Source: Chamaecyparis obtusa (lineage: Eukaryota; Streptophyta; Pinopsida; Cupressales; Cupressaceae). From it: a DNA stretch of 64,000 nt. The notes beneath the pieces are model-generated. The model worked only from the letters and a program-made list of their open reading frames with translations, was not told the DNA's origin and searched no databases. Where the stretch lies: NCBI GenBank assembly GCA_027943335.1, contig BSBK01002058.1, forward strand, positions 124,001 to 188,000. The letters are read 5' to 3'. The position numbers and the translations under genes are program-made. Below, piece after piece: positions 48,350 to 59,502 of this stretch. How positions within the stretch are numbered: position 1 is the first letter of the stretch; the number at the start of each line of letters is the position of its first letter.

Positions 48350-49109
48350 AAATGCTAGTCAAGGATGGCTAAGTGTTGAAAACTACATGAAGGTGAAGTA
48401 CACATCTGAAAAGGCAGCTCCACTACGAAGACAGACCCTCAAAAAGAAATAATGGAAAGGTCAACTTGAAACAATGATGTTGTCTGAAGATGACACATCA
48501 TCTTAAAGAGTAGTAGATATCTAGCTCAATAAAGAATTAGTTACACATGTACCACAGACCGGATACCACATATGGCTGCCAAACTGACACATCTCCTGTA
48601 TAATGATAGTGGATCCAGATGCAACAAAATAGTGTACTTTCTTACAACCATAGCTAATTAAACATTTAAAACTATGTATAAGCACCTATGGGTACATAAG
48701 AAAGCCTAGTTTCTCAAAAGATTAATAGATGCCAGTAAAAAATGGCCAGGTGTTGAAAAATGCATGGAGGAAAAGTACAAAAATAAATAATGGAAGGGCC
48801 AACTTGAAACAATGAAGTTGTTTGAAGATGACACATCATCTTAAAGAGTAGTAGATATCCAGCTCAGTATAGAATTAGTTACACATGTGCCATATACCAG
48901 ATATCTCATATGGCCACCAAACTACTACATCTCCTGTATAATGCTAGCGGATTCAGATGCAACAACATAGTGTACTTTCTTACAACCATAGTTGATTAAA
49001 CATTTAAAACCATGTATAAGTAGCTATGGGTACATAAGAAAGCCTAGTTCGCAAAAGAATGAAAAGTATATTTCACAATGAGCACGAAAAATACTCTTTA
49101 ACAAGGAGA
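48350..49109. repeat. Diverged direct duplication of about 360 bp
   Basis: 48360-48715 and 48735-49065 are similar. Both contain CAACTTGAAACAATGA, GATGACACATCATCTTAAAG and AGAATTAGTTACACATGT in the same order. This may be the 3' UTR of the LINE on the minus strand or an older repeat. No gene. Confidence 0.7.
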
Positions 49110-51267
49110 TTAATAATATTTTTTAAGAAACAATGCCACTTTTAGGGATAACTCTAATATAATTGAAGAGCAAGAGTCCAAAAGAATCTTGTTGCAACCA
49201 TAATTTGCCAAGCAATCTGCTAGAGAATCTCCTTCTTTATAAGTATGAGAAATAAGAAAATTATCCAGAGAATCGATGATACCCTAGATTTGATGAAGAA
49301 CATAATTTAAGTGCCAATTGTCAATTTTTCTATGAATGCAAGCATTTATAATCATAGATGAATCACCCTCAATATGCAAATTTGAGAAAGACATATTCTT
49401 AGCAAGAATTAACCCTTCAAGTAGAGCGATAACTGCTGCCATATTATTAGTACCAGGGGCTATAGGGGATGCCAGAAAAGCCAAGACTTTACCTTCATGG
49501 TTCCTCAGGAAAGCCCTGATACCTGACTCCCCCATATTCCCTCTAGAGGAGCCGTCAAAATTAAGCTTGATGAAAGAGGGACTAGGGGGAATCCATTTAA
49601 TTGATGATCTAGAAATATGGATTTTTCTGACATGGGGAAAAATAGGACAAGAGAGAAAGGAAATGAGCTTCCAGGAGCAAGCTACCTGACTATCCCATGA
49701 AGAAAAAGTGGCATTAGGGTTAAAATGAGAAGAAGACATATTATTCACTCGCTCAGAGATGAGCCTTTCTATTGTAGAGATAACTAAGGAAATATTTGAG
49801 AACTCTTTTCTAAAAATTCTTTTGTTACATTCCCACCAAATAGACTAGATGAATGATGAAGGAACAACTATCCAAAGACATGCAAAGATTGAACTAGAGA
49901 GCAGGGTGGGCCAGGATTGGAAGAGCTCCCACAGGGACCTAGGAAAAGGGAAGGATATGGATAATTTATCCATAACAAAGGCTCAAAAATGATGGGAAAA
50001 AGGGCAGTGAACAAAAAGATGATGCACAAACTCCTCTTGAGAAGCACATAATACACAACTAAAAGGAGCAACTATATAAAATTTGGCTAACCTATTATTG
50101 GTTAGAATTTTGCTTTTAATAGCTAGCTAAGAGAAAACACTAGCTTTTGGAAGGACACATTTATCCCAATAGAATGTGAAATCTCTCTAAGAACTATGAT
50201 GCTCAACCATTTGTTGAAGAGCCTCATATCCATATTTAATAGAATACAAGCCTTTTTTAGAGGGGAACCACAACAATTTATGACTACCTTTAGACAAAAA
50301 AACTAGTCTATTAGCAAGAAATGTAGTGAAATTCCTTACAAGATCAATGTCTATAGGGGGGGAAGAAGGATCTCTCTAAGTCACCTTATGGGACACAATA
50401 TCAATGTAGTCCACATAGTCTACTAACAATTCTTCCCAAAGAAGTGAGGAAACTCCAGTTACCTCATTTAAAGAAATAGAAGAACATAAAGGTGGGAGGC
50501 CACTCCAAGAGTCTTTCCAAAAAGATACATTAAGACCATTATGAACCTACCGGGAAAGATACTTTTTAACAACTTCTCTGGATGATATCATGAAATCCTA
50601 GGTTGGAGATCCAGATGGGGGGTTAGAGATAGTAAAATTTTTATGAGGATAAGGAGATTCTAGATATTTTGCTTGCATGATTTGACACCACAGGGACTGA
50701 GATTTGAAATACATGTTCTAAACTAACTTTCCACCAAAAGCCTTATTTGTCAGAGATAGGTTATGCAAGCCTGCCCCTCCAGATAGTTTATTGATTGAAA
50801 GTTTCTGCAAAGAAACTAGGGGAATCTTACTTGCATTAGTCATATTAGAAGACCAAAGGAAAGATCTGATAATCTTTACAATCTGATTAACTACAGAGAC
50901 AGGTGCTTGAAGAATAAAAATATAATAATTTGGAATAGCCAGAAGAACGATTTTGACTAATAAGATTCTACCAGATAAAGAAAGCCAATGAGCTTTCTAG
51001 GCTGATATTATGCTTTTGAGCTTGTTAATAACATTATCCCAAAATGATGTTTTCACTTGCCCAAGGAAGAATGACATACTAAGATAAGTGGATGGCAACT
51101 CATCCATAGGGAAGCCTAGAATGTTGGTGATTCTATGCTGAACAGAATCCAGAGTGAAAAACATATAGACTTTAGATTTGAGAGGATTAATGTCCTGGTC
51201 AGATCTAGATGTATAAGTGTTTAATATTTGTTTAAGGGATCTGGCCTCTTGAATAGAGAATCTACCA
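49110..51267 (-). pseudogene. 5'-truncated LINE: RT C-terminus, zf-RVT and RNase H
   Basis: Minus strand. About 51260-50900 encodes the end of an RT with LGFPMDELPSTYLS and the AHWLSLSGRILLVK motif typical of plant L1-type LINEs. About 50290-49960 has the zf-RVT region ending in CVLCASQEEFVHHLFVHCPF. 49590-49113 holds an RNase H domain: KLNFDGSSRGNMGESGIRAF, the HIEGDSSMIINAC motif and SLADCLANYG, with a stop at 49110-49112. More than ten in-frame stops. The start is cut at about 51267, next to an A-tract on the plus strand. I could not find the poly(A) tail or a TSD. Confidence 0.85.
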
Positions 51268-52200
51268 AAAAAAAAACTAAGATCTAATAGTTGATTTTTT
51301 TTTATAACAAAATTGATATCTATAATTTTAGATAATAGATATGAATCACATGAAAACTATTCAATAATTAAATTATATATAAATCTAAAAATTTATTAAT
51401 TTTCTACTTTACAAGATAATTAATTTTACTTCATAAAATAACTAAATTTACAATTTAATTTATTAATAAAATGAAATATAGTATAAAACAAATTAAACTG
51501 AATATTTATAGAATAAGGATCTCCTTCTACATATTAAACTCAAATTGAACATGATGTCAAAGTAAAACTTTAGAATATCTACTTTCTAATGATTTGTGAT
51601 TATAAAACACTACTTTTGTTGTGAAAATGAAGTAGATCTAATTTGATTTTGGGAAGGGAATTGAAAACTAATGGCTGGGCAATAGTTTGGGTAGAGGCAA
51701 ATGAAGAATGATTTTGAATCCCATGACAACTTTCTCCTCTTCTGATGCCAATAATTGAAATGACTTAATATATGAAACTCTTCTTTCTCTTGGAAGAAGA
51801 AATAATTTAATAGAAAATAATTATGGAGTCATTTTAGTGCCTTTTAGCCACTAAGAGAAAGATTCTCTCTAAGTTTATTACTAATTTTACAATGAAAGTC
51901 GTATGCTTTTTATCTTTCGTGCCAACATTTTTAGAATTATGATAGAGAGTTTTTTGGTGGGGTTTTTATGAATGCTAGCATCCACACTTTTAAAAAATAT
52001 ATATTGTCACTTTAGTTTCCCATAATTTTGACAATTATTATATATCTTTATGCATTGAATTTTATATTGGTGGACCATACAAAATATTGTTTTACTATTC
52101 TTTTTTCAATATTTCTTTTACTATTATTTTTAGTTTTAATTTATTTATTATTAGTCTTCCAAAATATTGTCTAAGACATATCTTCCTATCAACATAAACC
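51268..52200. other. AT-rich non-coding gap
   Basis: Nothing recognised. Very AT-rich. Confidence 0.4.
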
Positions 52201-52223
52201 ATTGCACCTTGTTAAGGTGCAAT
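52201..52223. repeat. Perfect 10-bp-stem hairpin
   Basis: ATTGCACCTT, loop GTT, AAGGTGCAAT. It lies 20 bp before the tandem duplication that follows. The stem is GC-richer than its surroundings. There is no T-tract, and the role is unknown. Confidence 0.8.
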
Positions 52224-52242
52224 TACTAATAATAGTTATTAG

Positions 52243-52455
52243 TACTTGTTAGTAGGCTAAGTACTATTGTATTAGTTTTTGAGTTTGTTATATTAATTAG
52301 TGATTAAATGAACTCTTATACACCAATCAAAATAAATTATATTTTATGTACTTGTTGGTAGACTAAGTACCACTGTATCAGTTTTCGAGTTTTTTATATT
52401 AACTAGTGATTAAATGAACTCTTCTACACCAATCAAAATAGATTATATTTTATAT
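52243..52455. repeat. 106-bp tandem duplication
   Basis: Copies at 52243-52348 and 52349-52455, both starting TACTTGTTRGTAG and containing GTGATTAAATGAACTCTT, roughly 90% identical. Confidence 0.85.
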
Positions 52456-53685
52456 TTCATTATAAGTTTTTTCATTTCTAAGATATAGATGCAAATTTTT
52501 TAATTTTATAATATTTGGAAATTATTTTTTTGTCGCATTGTGAATATAATATTTTATGAAAACAGGAAAATGGATGGCCCACAAAATCAGCGAGCAATGC
52601 CACGAGTTAAAAATAGGAGAGGAATGCAAAGGAATAAAGTTTTGTTATTTGCTTTTATCATGAATAATGTTGATAATTATTCATATTTTATAAAGTGAGA
52701 ATAAGATTTTGGATTCATAAATATTTAAACTACGTGGATTGATTTAGTTGAATTCTCTATGTACCTTCCACAAATACAAAATAAATGGCTAAAAATTTTA
52801 GGGAGGAATTTGGCAAGTACTAGCCACTACATGACACTTGTTGTTATTGCTAACTTTTGCATGGGCAAGCCATCTTGGCATCTCCATGCCCAAAAATTTT
52901 TAACGTTTATCGTTGACACTGAATTTTGTAAGATTAAAACATTTTTAATCATTGTAATTTTTTAATTTTTTTAATATTATGACAAATAGTTAGACTTTTC
53001 TACACAGTTGGTATAGTCACTTTTTATTATGCCAAAGGCATTTCTCATATGAAACTCAGCGGCCTAGGTTAAAGGATTGACGATCATCTAGCATGTCATA
53101 CGCATGCAAGATGATTGAAATTTTCTGAACCGGCCGTGACGCTTGCAAAAAACCTCAATTTGTAAAATTTTCGCAGTGTGAAGTGACTGCAAAGTGATTA
53201 ATTAACTCGCCAGTAACCGGAGTTAGACTCACGGTTTACGAGACATGCGTTGCTTCATTTCTTCTTTTCCTTCCAGCTTACTTTATGGAGGGCTGGTGAA
53301 TTCGTCAGAAGTGACAGGTTTTTCAAAATTGCTGCGGTGGATGCTTTCATTTGCGATATTTATTTTAAGGAATGAGCGGTTGGGAATGGTGATGTGCTGC
53401 ACTGATCATTAATGTATGAGATGGATGCAAATCTCATTCGCTGATAGGATATCTCTCTTTACGCCTCTGCATATTTTCGGATTTAATGGATACTTGAGGA
53501 CGATTCAAGTGCTCACCTTGTAATCCAAAACAATCAAAAGATAATTTAATATGAAAGGATGATTCACATGCCTAATCTATACTTCCCCGTTTAGCTTACA
53601 ATATGCCATCCAATACTATTTTGCTTGAAAGTTACGAAAGCTATTTTGTGCCTATGCGGCAATGAGGGCACACTTGACCGAGAAA
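52456..53685. other. Non-coding gap
   Basis: No gene recognised. The 68-codon frame at 52759-52965 has no domain. About 53200-53480 is less AT-rich than its surroundings and could be gene-flanking DNA. Confidence 0.4.
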
Positions 53686-54168
53686 TTACAATGTCTGGGT
53701 AAAGGTCAAATATTTGCAGTGTAGTCCTTCCTTAACAAATCCAGCCTTCTCCAACACTCTCTGAGACGCCACATTTTTCATCTCAACCAGGCCTTCGATG
53801 TGCTCCAAATTGGGCAAGTCAGTGAATGCCCTAGACACACACAACTTCACGGCTTCGGTGGTGATGCCCTTCCGCCACCACCTGCGCACTAAGCCGTATC
53901 CAATCTCTGCGATGCACGTGGAATCGCCAAGGCCTCTTGTGAGGTTAATGGTGCCCACTACCCTGCCCTCCGCACAAATGGCCTTCCACCAGGGGTTCTC
54001 TACGCCTCATTTTTCATGTAGATTTCCGCTTCTTCTCTGGATTTGAAGGTCTCCTGCATGGAGAAACAGTACATCTCCTCGTCCGTCGCCCACTCCATGA
54101 AATTGTCCACATCGGATTCCTCAAAATTGTGCAGTGTTACAGGCGGCCTTTCGATTGCACTTCCTCAT
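53686..54168 (-). pseudogene. GNAT-family N-acetyltransferase pseudogene
   Basis: GNAT enzymes transfer acetyl groups from acetyl-CoA to amines. The minus-strand ORF 53686-53958 holds the core: GYGLVRRWWRKGITTEAVKL (the acetyl-CoA-binding R/Q-x-x-G-x-G/A region, here RRWWRKGITTEA) and NVASQRVLEKAGFVKEG, the C-terminal signature of RimJ/RimL-like plant proteins. The upstream part (LHNFEESDVDNFMEWATDEE, SREEAEIYMKN) is present in another frame. A frame change at about 54000-54003, where a TAG appears, separates the two. The ATG at 54168 lies in a third frame relation. The total length, about 155 codons, fits a full single-exon gene. A sequencing error at the frameshift cannot be excluded, but two frame changes favour a pseudogene. 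Confidence 0.78.
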
Positions 54169-56042
54169 GATTGTCATTGCGAGAGGAGGAGAATGTGAAA
54201 TTAAAAGGGGGGATTTGTAGGGGCGGTCAAAGTTAAATACAGTGTCGAAAATATTGCTTCCAGCAATGAATTTTTAGAAATGTATCTAGTGAGGCACTTT
54301 TTCAAAACCTGACTTTAGCAGATTGAAAATGTCGTAGGTCTTTTTAACAAATCCATTTTATATGTATCATGTAAACCACATCACAACAAGAGTGTATTTC
54401 GACTTTGGAGGAGGAAGAAAACTTAGTAGCTTTGTGGCTGTGCTTGTATCAGCGCGCGCTTCCTTTCTCTTTGTCAAATACAGTGCCGAAAATACTGCTT
54501 TCAGCAACGAATTTTTGGAAATGTACAGAGTGAGGCACTTTTCTGAAAATTTGACTTTTTCGAAAATCGATTTTTCTAAAAACCTGATTTTTTCCGAATC
54601 TTCTATAATTGTCTTCTAATGTGAAGTGAACTTCTACGCAGTGGCCCTTAGTCTTCCATAGGTATATTCTAGTGTGTTTTATTTTAAGGAACTTGTAATG
54701 ATTTCATGTTGATGTTCAAATAAGCAAAATATTTGTTATTAATATACAATTAAAAAACTCTCTATAATAAGGGCGTTGTGGGTTTGGGAAAGATTGTACG
54801 AAAATTGATATAATACAATAATTAATTTTGAGAATGCTATTAATACAATAATATTATTTTTCCAATAAGGCCAAATAGACAGTACGAAAACTGATTAGCT
54901 AGAATGGTTATTTACTAATGGTTTTTTATTAACCACATTTGAAATATATAAATCGAAGAAAAAAGCAACTTAACACTTATTCGGCATACAAATTGCATAC
55001 CATGTTGCAATTACTAGTTATATAGTAAATAATACAACCGATTGTGAAGGAACCTTTCCTGCAATGTGCATTTTCATCACCTTGGAATATAAAATATCCG
55101 TCTACTCTTCCCAATAAAAATTATGTTCACACAGTTGTTTACGCTGCCACATTAAAAGGCAATTCTATGTCTCTTTTCTTCTAGTACTTTCCTAGGGAAC
55201 ATGTAGCTATGCAGCCAACTAAACCGTATTATGTATAAGAAGAGTTTGAAAAAAAAGTCCCCCTTGGTAATTAACTAGTTCCAAGGTCAGCTCAATTGTA
55301 GATTTTAGAAATACCCAAATCAACTAAATGATCTATGTAAATTATTTACAAGGGACCCATGTTGATTAATATATACAAAATGTTAAAATTTATATATTTT
55401 TTTTACTCTTATGGCTAATCCAAAATCCTATTATAATTGTTTTTGGCCTGTAATTAATACTTTTATTTTATCTTGAAGTTCTAAATTTTAAATTTCATTT
55501 ATTTTTAATTGGAATACTCATCGAAGCAAACGAAGAAACATTTGAGATACGTATGTTTATTCGGTGATTACGTTGTTGATCCTACAAGATAACTAACGTA
55601 AATTCTCTTTGACCATATGTAGAAAATTGTCATTGGATCTATTGTTCAATTACGCGTTCTATGCTGCAGGCCCTTTGACCTGGAAATGTCCGTTTTTTGT
55701 AGTTTCTACTTGTCTCAATAGAATCTACCGTCTACGAAGTATTAACGCAACACCGTTTCCAGGTACTCAACACATGTTTCCAGCGTCTCAATAGAATAAG
55801 TTTTCCCGTCTTTCAACAGGATCTTCATGGGAGCATTAAAAATGTCAGAGGAAGATCCCCTACGTAGAACACATACTCCAACTCAAAGGGAACACAAAAC
55901 ATAGAAAAAAATACATAGCTCTTGAATATTTTAGTTTTCTAAATTATGTTGTCTAGGGGAGGTAATTCAGGGAGCGATGTTAGAATGAAGGAAGTTCATC
56001 CTGTGACTCAAAGTATATAAGGGTCAGCAACCAAACGGAGGG
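54169..56042. other. Gene-poor interval upstream of the ankyrin gene
   Basis: A diverged direct repeat of about 75 bp occurs at 54225-54300 and 54474-54548 (AAATACAGTGYCGAAAATA, TGAGGCACTTTT). No gene is seen in the remainder. TATATAAG at 56014-56021 is only about 20 bp before the proposed ATG, too close for a classical TATA box of this start. Confidence 0.45.
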
Positions 56043-56091
56043 ATGGATGCTACAACAGCTTTAATTGTTGCAATTAAAAGAGGAGATTCAG
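56043..56091 (+). pseudogene. Ankyrin/PGG gene, exon 1
   Basis: The ATG at 56043 opens MDATTALIVAIKRGDS, a usual start for plant ankyrin-repeat PGG proteins. The exon ends in phase 1 before GTAAAT (56092). Intron 1 is 56092-56638 (547 bp, ending TCATGCAG). The joined codon across it is GAT. The start is inferred from homology-like sense and phase match; no transcript evidence is available here. Confidence 0.65.
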
Positions 56092-56638
56092 GTAAATGTG
56101 TTTCTTTTCGCTTATTCATTTCTAAAAATATACGTTTACGTAGATATAAATTATCTAGCTAAGATCATCGACATAATACTATCTTGGGAATAGTCATCTC
56201 GGTAGACAGAATGCATTCTTAGGCATGAGGATGATTCTAGTTTCAGGTGTTTTTACTCGTTAGATATTCTTTGTCTTTAGCCGTTCTTGAAGACTCACAT
56301 ATTTTATCTATGATTAATTTCTGTTGAGAGCTGAGCTGGTCCTTTTTTTAAAATCTTAGTTAATGATCTCACAAGAAACTCTTAGGGTATATTATGACTG
56401 CCCAAAAAACATATGTTGAACATATTCAATGAATTTTCCCTAATCGTTACCCCTAGAGATTCTAATCTCAACCTGTTCTGGAACCACTATAATTTGTAAT
56501 ATCTCCCACATCGCGCGAGGAGAATTATAATTCTACATAGATTAAAAATTAGATCCATCAATTTCTTTGTTCTCACAAAGTATAAATTTCATAGAGGGAA
56601 GTGTCACTTGACAATTGTTTTGGATGTCTATCATGCAG

Positions 56639-57111
56639 ATCAGCTGAAGCAAATATTAGAAACAGCGGATCGAGAAAAGGTACTCAATGTGCGGCACAAA
56701 GATGGCAATACAGCCTTACATGTTGCTGTTGGAAGAAACTATGTGCATATAATAAGGCAGTTAATAAACTTTCAGCCCCAACTTTGTAGCCATACTAATT
56801 GCGACCAAGAAACTCCAATTTGTATGGCAGCTAAACTGGGGCATTTGGAAGCAGTAAAAGAGTTAATAAAAAGCAGCCCAGAAACTGTTAAGGAACGAAA
56901 TAGTTGTGGAATGAACGTGCTACACTTAGCCGCTCAAGTTAGCCAAGTGCGAATTGTTGATTTCTTGAATAAAACAAAAAAGGTAGATTTATCAGAGTTG
57001 GTAAATCAGGGACTTGAGAGGCCTCAGGGATCTGATACACCTTCAGAGATTAAGCCCTTGCAATGGGGGGACACTCCTCTGCATATTGCAGCAAGGAACA
57101 AAAACTTTAAT
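56639..57111 (+). pseudogene. Ankyrin/PGG gene, exon 2 (ankyrin repeats)
   Basis: Encodes several ankyrin repeats with the usual consensus: DGNTALHVAVGRNYVHIIRQ, ETPICMAAKLGHLEAVKELI, GMNVLHLAAQVSQVRIVDFL and GDTPLHIAARNKNFN. It ends in phase 0 before GTAAGT at 57112. Intron 2 is 57112-57429 (318 bp) and ends TTATTGTAG. Ankyrin repeats bind partner proteins on the cytoplasmic side of the membrane in this family. No stop or frameshift. Confidence 0.85.
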
Positions 57112-57429
57112 GTAAGTTTCTCTTCATTCCAAGCATTTCTAGTTAGCGTCATTGAACTTTTGTTTTCTACAACCTTCTTCGGCTTTGTTAAAGTTTCTCT
57201 TTGTCTGAAATTCAACCTAATTTTTTAATAAGATATCTAGATGGTACATTTAAACAATCAAATTCATGAAGTTTTGAAAGTTTATAATAATTAGCATGTT
57301 CTTAAAACAATGAAATCTACATAGTCCAATCCACAAGAAAACATTTCTTACATACCATTCCTTGCTTTAGGGAAGGGATTTACTTATCGATGTTTCTTTT
57401 ACGCGTAAATTTGGATCTGATTATTGTAG

Positions 57430-57978
57430 ATGGTAATTTCGTTGCTGAACGTACGGGGCATTAACAAGGAGGCGTTCAACAATGCAGGCTTAACAGCTCT
57501 GGACATTGCAACAGAAAACACGGAGTACCACGAAAGCTACCAGATAATTGCACTACTGGCTAATCATCCTTCCAAGAAGAAGCCATTTCTCTACAGCGCT
57601 CCAAAGGTGAGTGCCCTAAAATACGAGAATGCCATTAAGATGGTCAATAAAACATATGATGCAAGGCGGGACAAAGAACTAGTGGTAGCAGTGTTGTTAG
57701 CCACAATGTCATTCACAGCGGTCTTCACCATTCCGGGCGGTTTCAAGACGGATCTTGAGAACGGAGAGAGCGAGAAAATGTTAGGGTTGCCAATTCTTAT
57801 CGGAATCAAGTCCTTTAAGCTGTTTATCATTTTCGATTGCCTGGCCTTTTTTCTGTCGCTGTTTGCGGTGCTGATGTGGCAGATGAGTTCACCTTTAACC
57901 ACAGGAGACAAGGTGTTGTTCTTAGTCATCAACAACTTGCTGGTTTGCACGTCATATGCCTTTATGGCGTGTGGTTTC
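57430..57978 (+). pseudogene. Ankyrin/PGG gene, exon 3, part before the Copia insertion
   Basis: Begins MVISLLNVRGINKEAF to finish the last ankyrin repeat (NNAGLTALDIATEN). The PGG domain follows: LVVAVLLATMSFTAVFTIPGG with a first membrane helix, then FIIFDCLAFFLSLFAVLMW and VINNLLVCTSYAFMACGF. In plants PGG proteins are ACD6/ITN1-like membrane proteins linked to defence and stress. The coding sequence is cut at 57978 by the Copia element, whose LTR adds one codon and a TAG (57982-57984). Confidence 0.87.
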
Positions 57979-58280
57979 TGTTAGAAGATTCTAGTAATTT
58001 CTACCATAATTTTGTCTTTTATGGTGGAAGTTTCTCGAATAGTAATTATTTAATAGTTTCCAGAAATTTACACCTTCTAGAAGGGTTTCCAGAAATTTCT
58101 CAAGTTGTGAAGGGTTTCCAGAAATTTCTCAAGTTGTAACTAGTAGCTTCCGGAAATTTTTCCAATGCCTATATAAAGGCATCTTGTAAATCATTTTGGG
58201 TGAGCAACAATACAAAATTTGTTTTAAATTGTGCCGTAGCACTCTGTGTCTTAATTCTAATTTTGCCTCTGCCCATATCA
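57979..58280 (+). repeat. 5' LTR of the Copia element
   Basis: TGTTAGAAG...CCCATATCA. TATA box TATATAAA at 58170-58177. Contains a tandem TTTCCAGAAATTTCTCAAG repeat (near 58088 and 58116). Confidence 0.95.
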
Positions 58281-58283
58281 TAG

Positions 58284-58295
58284 TGGTATCAGAGC
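58284..58295 (+). other. Primer-binding site of the Copia element
   Basis: TGGTATCAGAGC, canonical for initiator tRNA-Met, 3 bp after the LTR. Confidence 0.93.
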
Positions 58296-58464
58296 CAAGT
58301 TGGTATATTTGCTGGAGAAGGATTAAAAGGGGAGGAATTGTCATTGACTAACAACACAAGATTGCTGTTGAAGAAGTTATCTAAGATTGTGGGAAGCATA
58401 TATTTATCTGGTTGTAAGTATTTCTGAAATTTATTTTTTTGTGGAGAATATTATTTTTTGAAGT

Positions 58465-59502
58465 ATGGCATCGGGCAGTTTTCAACCTATAATACCATTA
58501 TTTTCTGGCAAGAATTATGAACATTGGTCTTATAGAATGAGAGTTATACTTAGTTCATTAAAGTTATTAGATATAGTTCAAAAAGGCTACACAGAACCAC
58601 AAGATGAGTCTAATTTAAATGCTAATGAAAAGAAGAAGCTTGATGAAAATAGGGAAAAGAATTTAAGGGCTTTGCAGATAATTGGACAAGGTTTGGATGA
58701 TTCTGTTGTTGGAAAGATTATGCCAGCCACTACAGCTAAGGAAGCATGGGAGATCCTTGAGATGGCATATCAAGGTACAAGTAAGGTAAAAGTTTCTAAA
58801 CTACAAGCCCTCAGGAGAGAATTTGAATTGTTACAAATGAAGGATTCTGATTCTGTAGATCAATTTTCAAATCATATTACAGATTTGATTAGACAAATAA
58901 GAATGAATGGTGATGAATTAACAGATAAGAAGGTTGTAGAGAAGATCTTAAGAAGTTTGCCTAGTAAGTTTGATTCTATTGTGGTGACGATTGAGGAAAC
59001 TAAAGATTTGTCATCATTATCTATAGATGAGTTGTTTGGATCTTTACAAAATCATGAAGATAGGTTAAACAAACAGAACAATACTTCATTAGAGAATGCA
59101 TTCAAAACACAAATGACATTTGGCAGAGGCAGAGGAAGAGGAAATCCAAGCTTTAGAGGAAGAGGAAGAGGAAGAAATAATTATCAAAGAGAAGAAAGGA
59201 GCACACAGCCAGGAGGAAGGAGAAATCAAAGCTTCAACTCAAGGTGTCAAAATAATAATCAGCCATCACAAAGGTATGATAAATCAAATGTCCAATGTTA
59301 TTATTGCAAGAAGTTTGGTCACTTTGCAAACGAGTGTCGAAAGAAGCAAGCTGATATAGATAAGCAAAATGCAAATTTTACTGAAAGTAGTTCAGAGACT
59401 TTATTTATTACATGTAATGTGGCTCAAGAAAGTTCAAGTGATTTTTGGTTTCTAGATAGTGGTTGTAGTAACCATATGACAGGAAATAAATTTTTTTTTT
59501 GA
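58465..59502 (+). pseudogene. gag: Copia GAG and start of protease, frameshifted at a T run
   Basis: ATG at 58465. A gag domain of the UBN2 type (FSGKNYEHWSYRMRVIL, KAWEILEMAYQGTSKV), a basic RGRGRG region and a CCHC knuckle CYYCKKFGHFANEC make up the nucleocapsid part. The protease active site DSGCSNHMTG begins at about 59455. At 59491-59500 a run of ten T shifts the frame and gives TGA (59500-59502). In a working copy the frame would continue. The GAG part itself is uninterrupted. Confidence 0.92.

Noticed and set aside
56014..56021. TATATAAG as promoter of the ankyrin/PGG gene
   Set aside because: It is only about 20 bp before the proposed ATG, so transcription would start at or after the start codon. 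It may serve only if the true start lies elsewhere.
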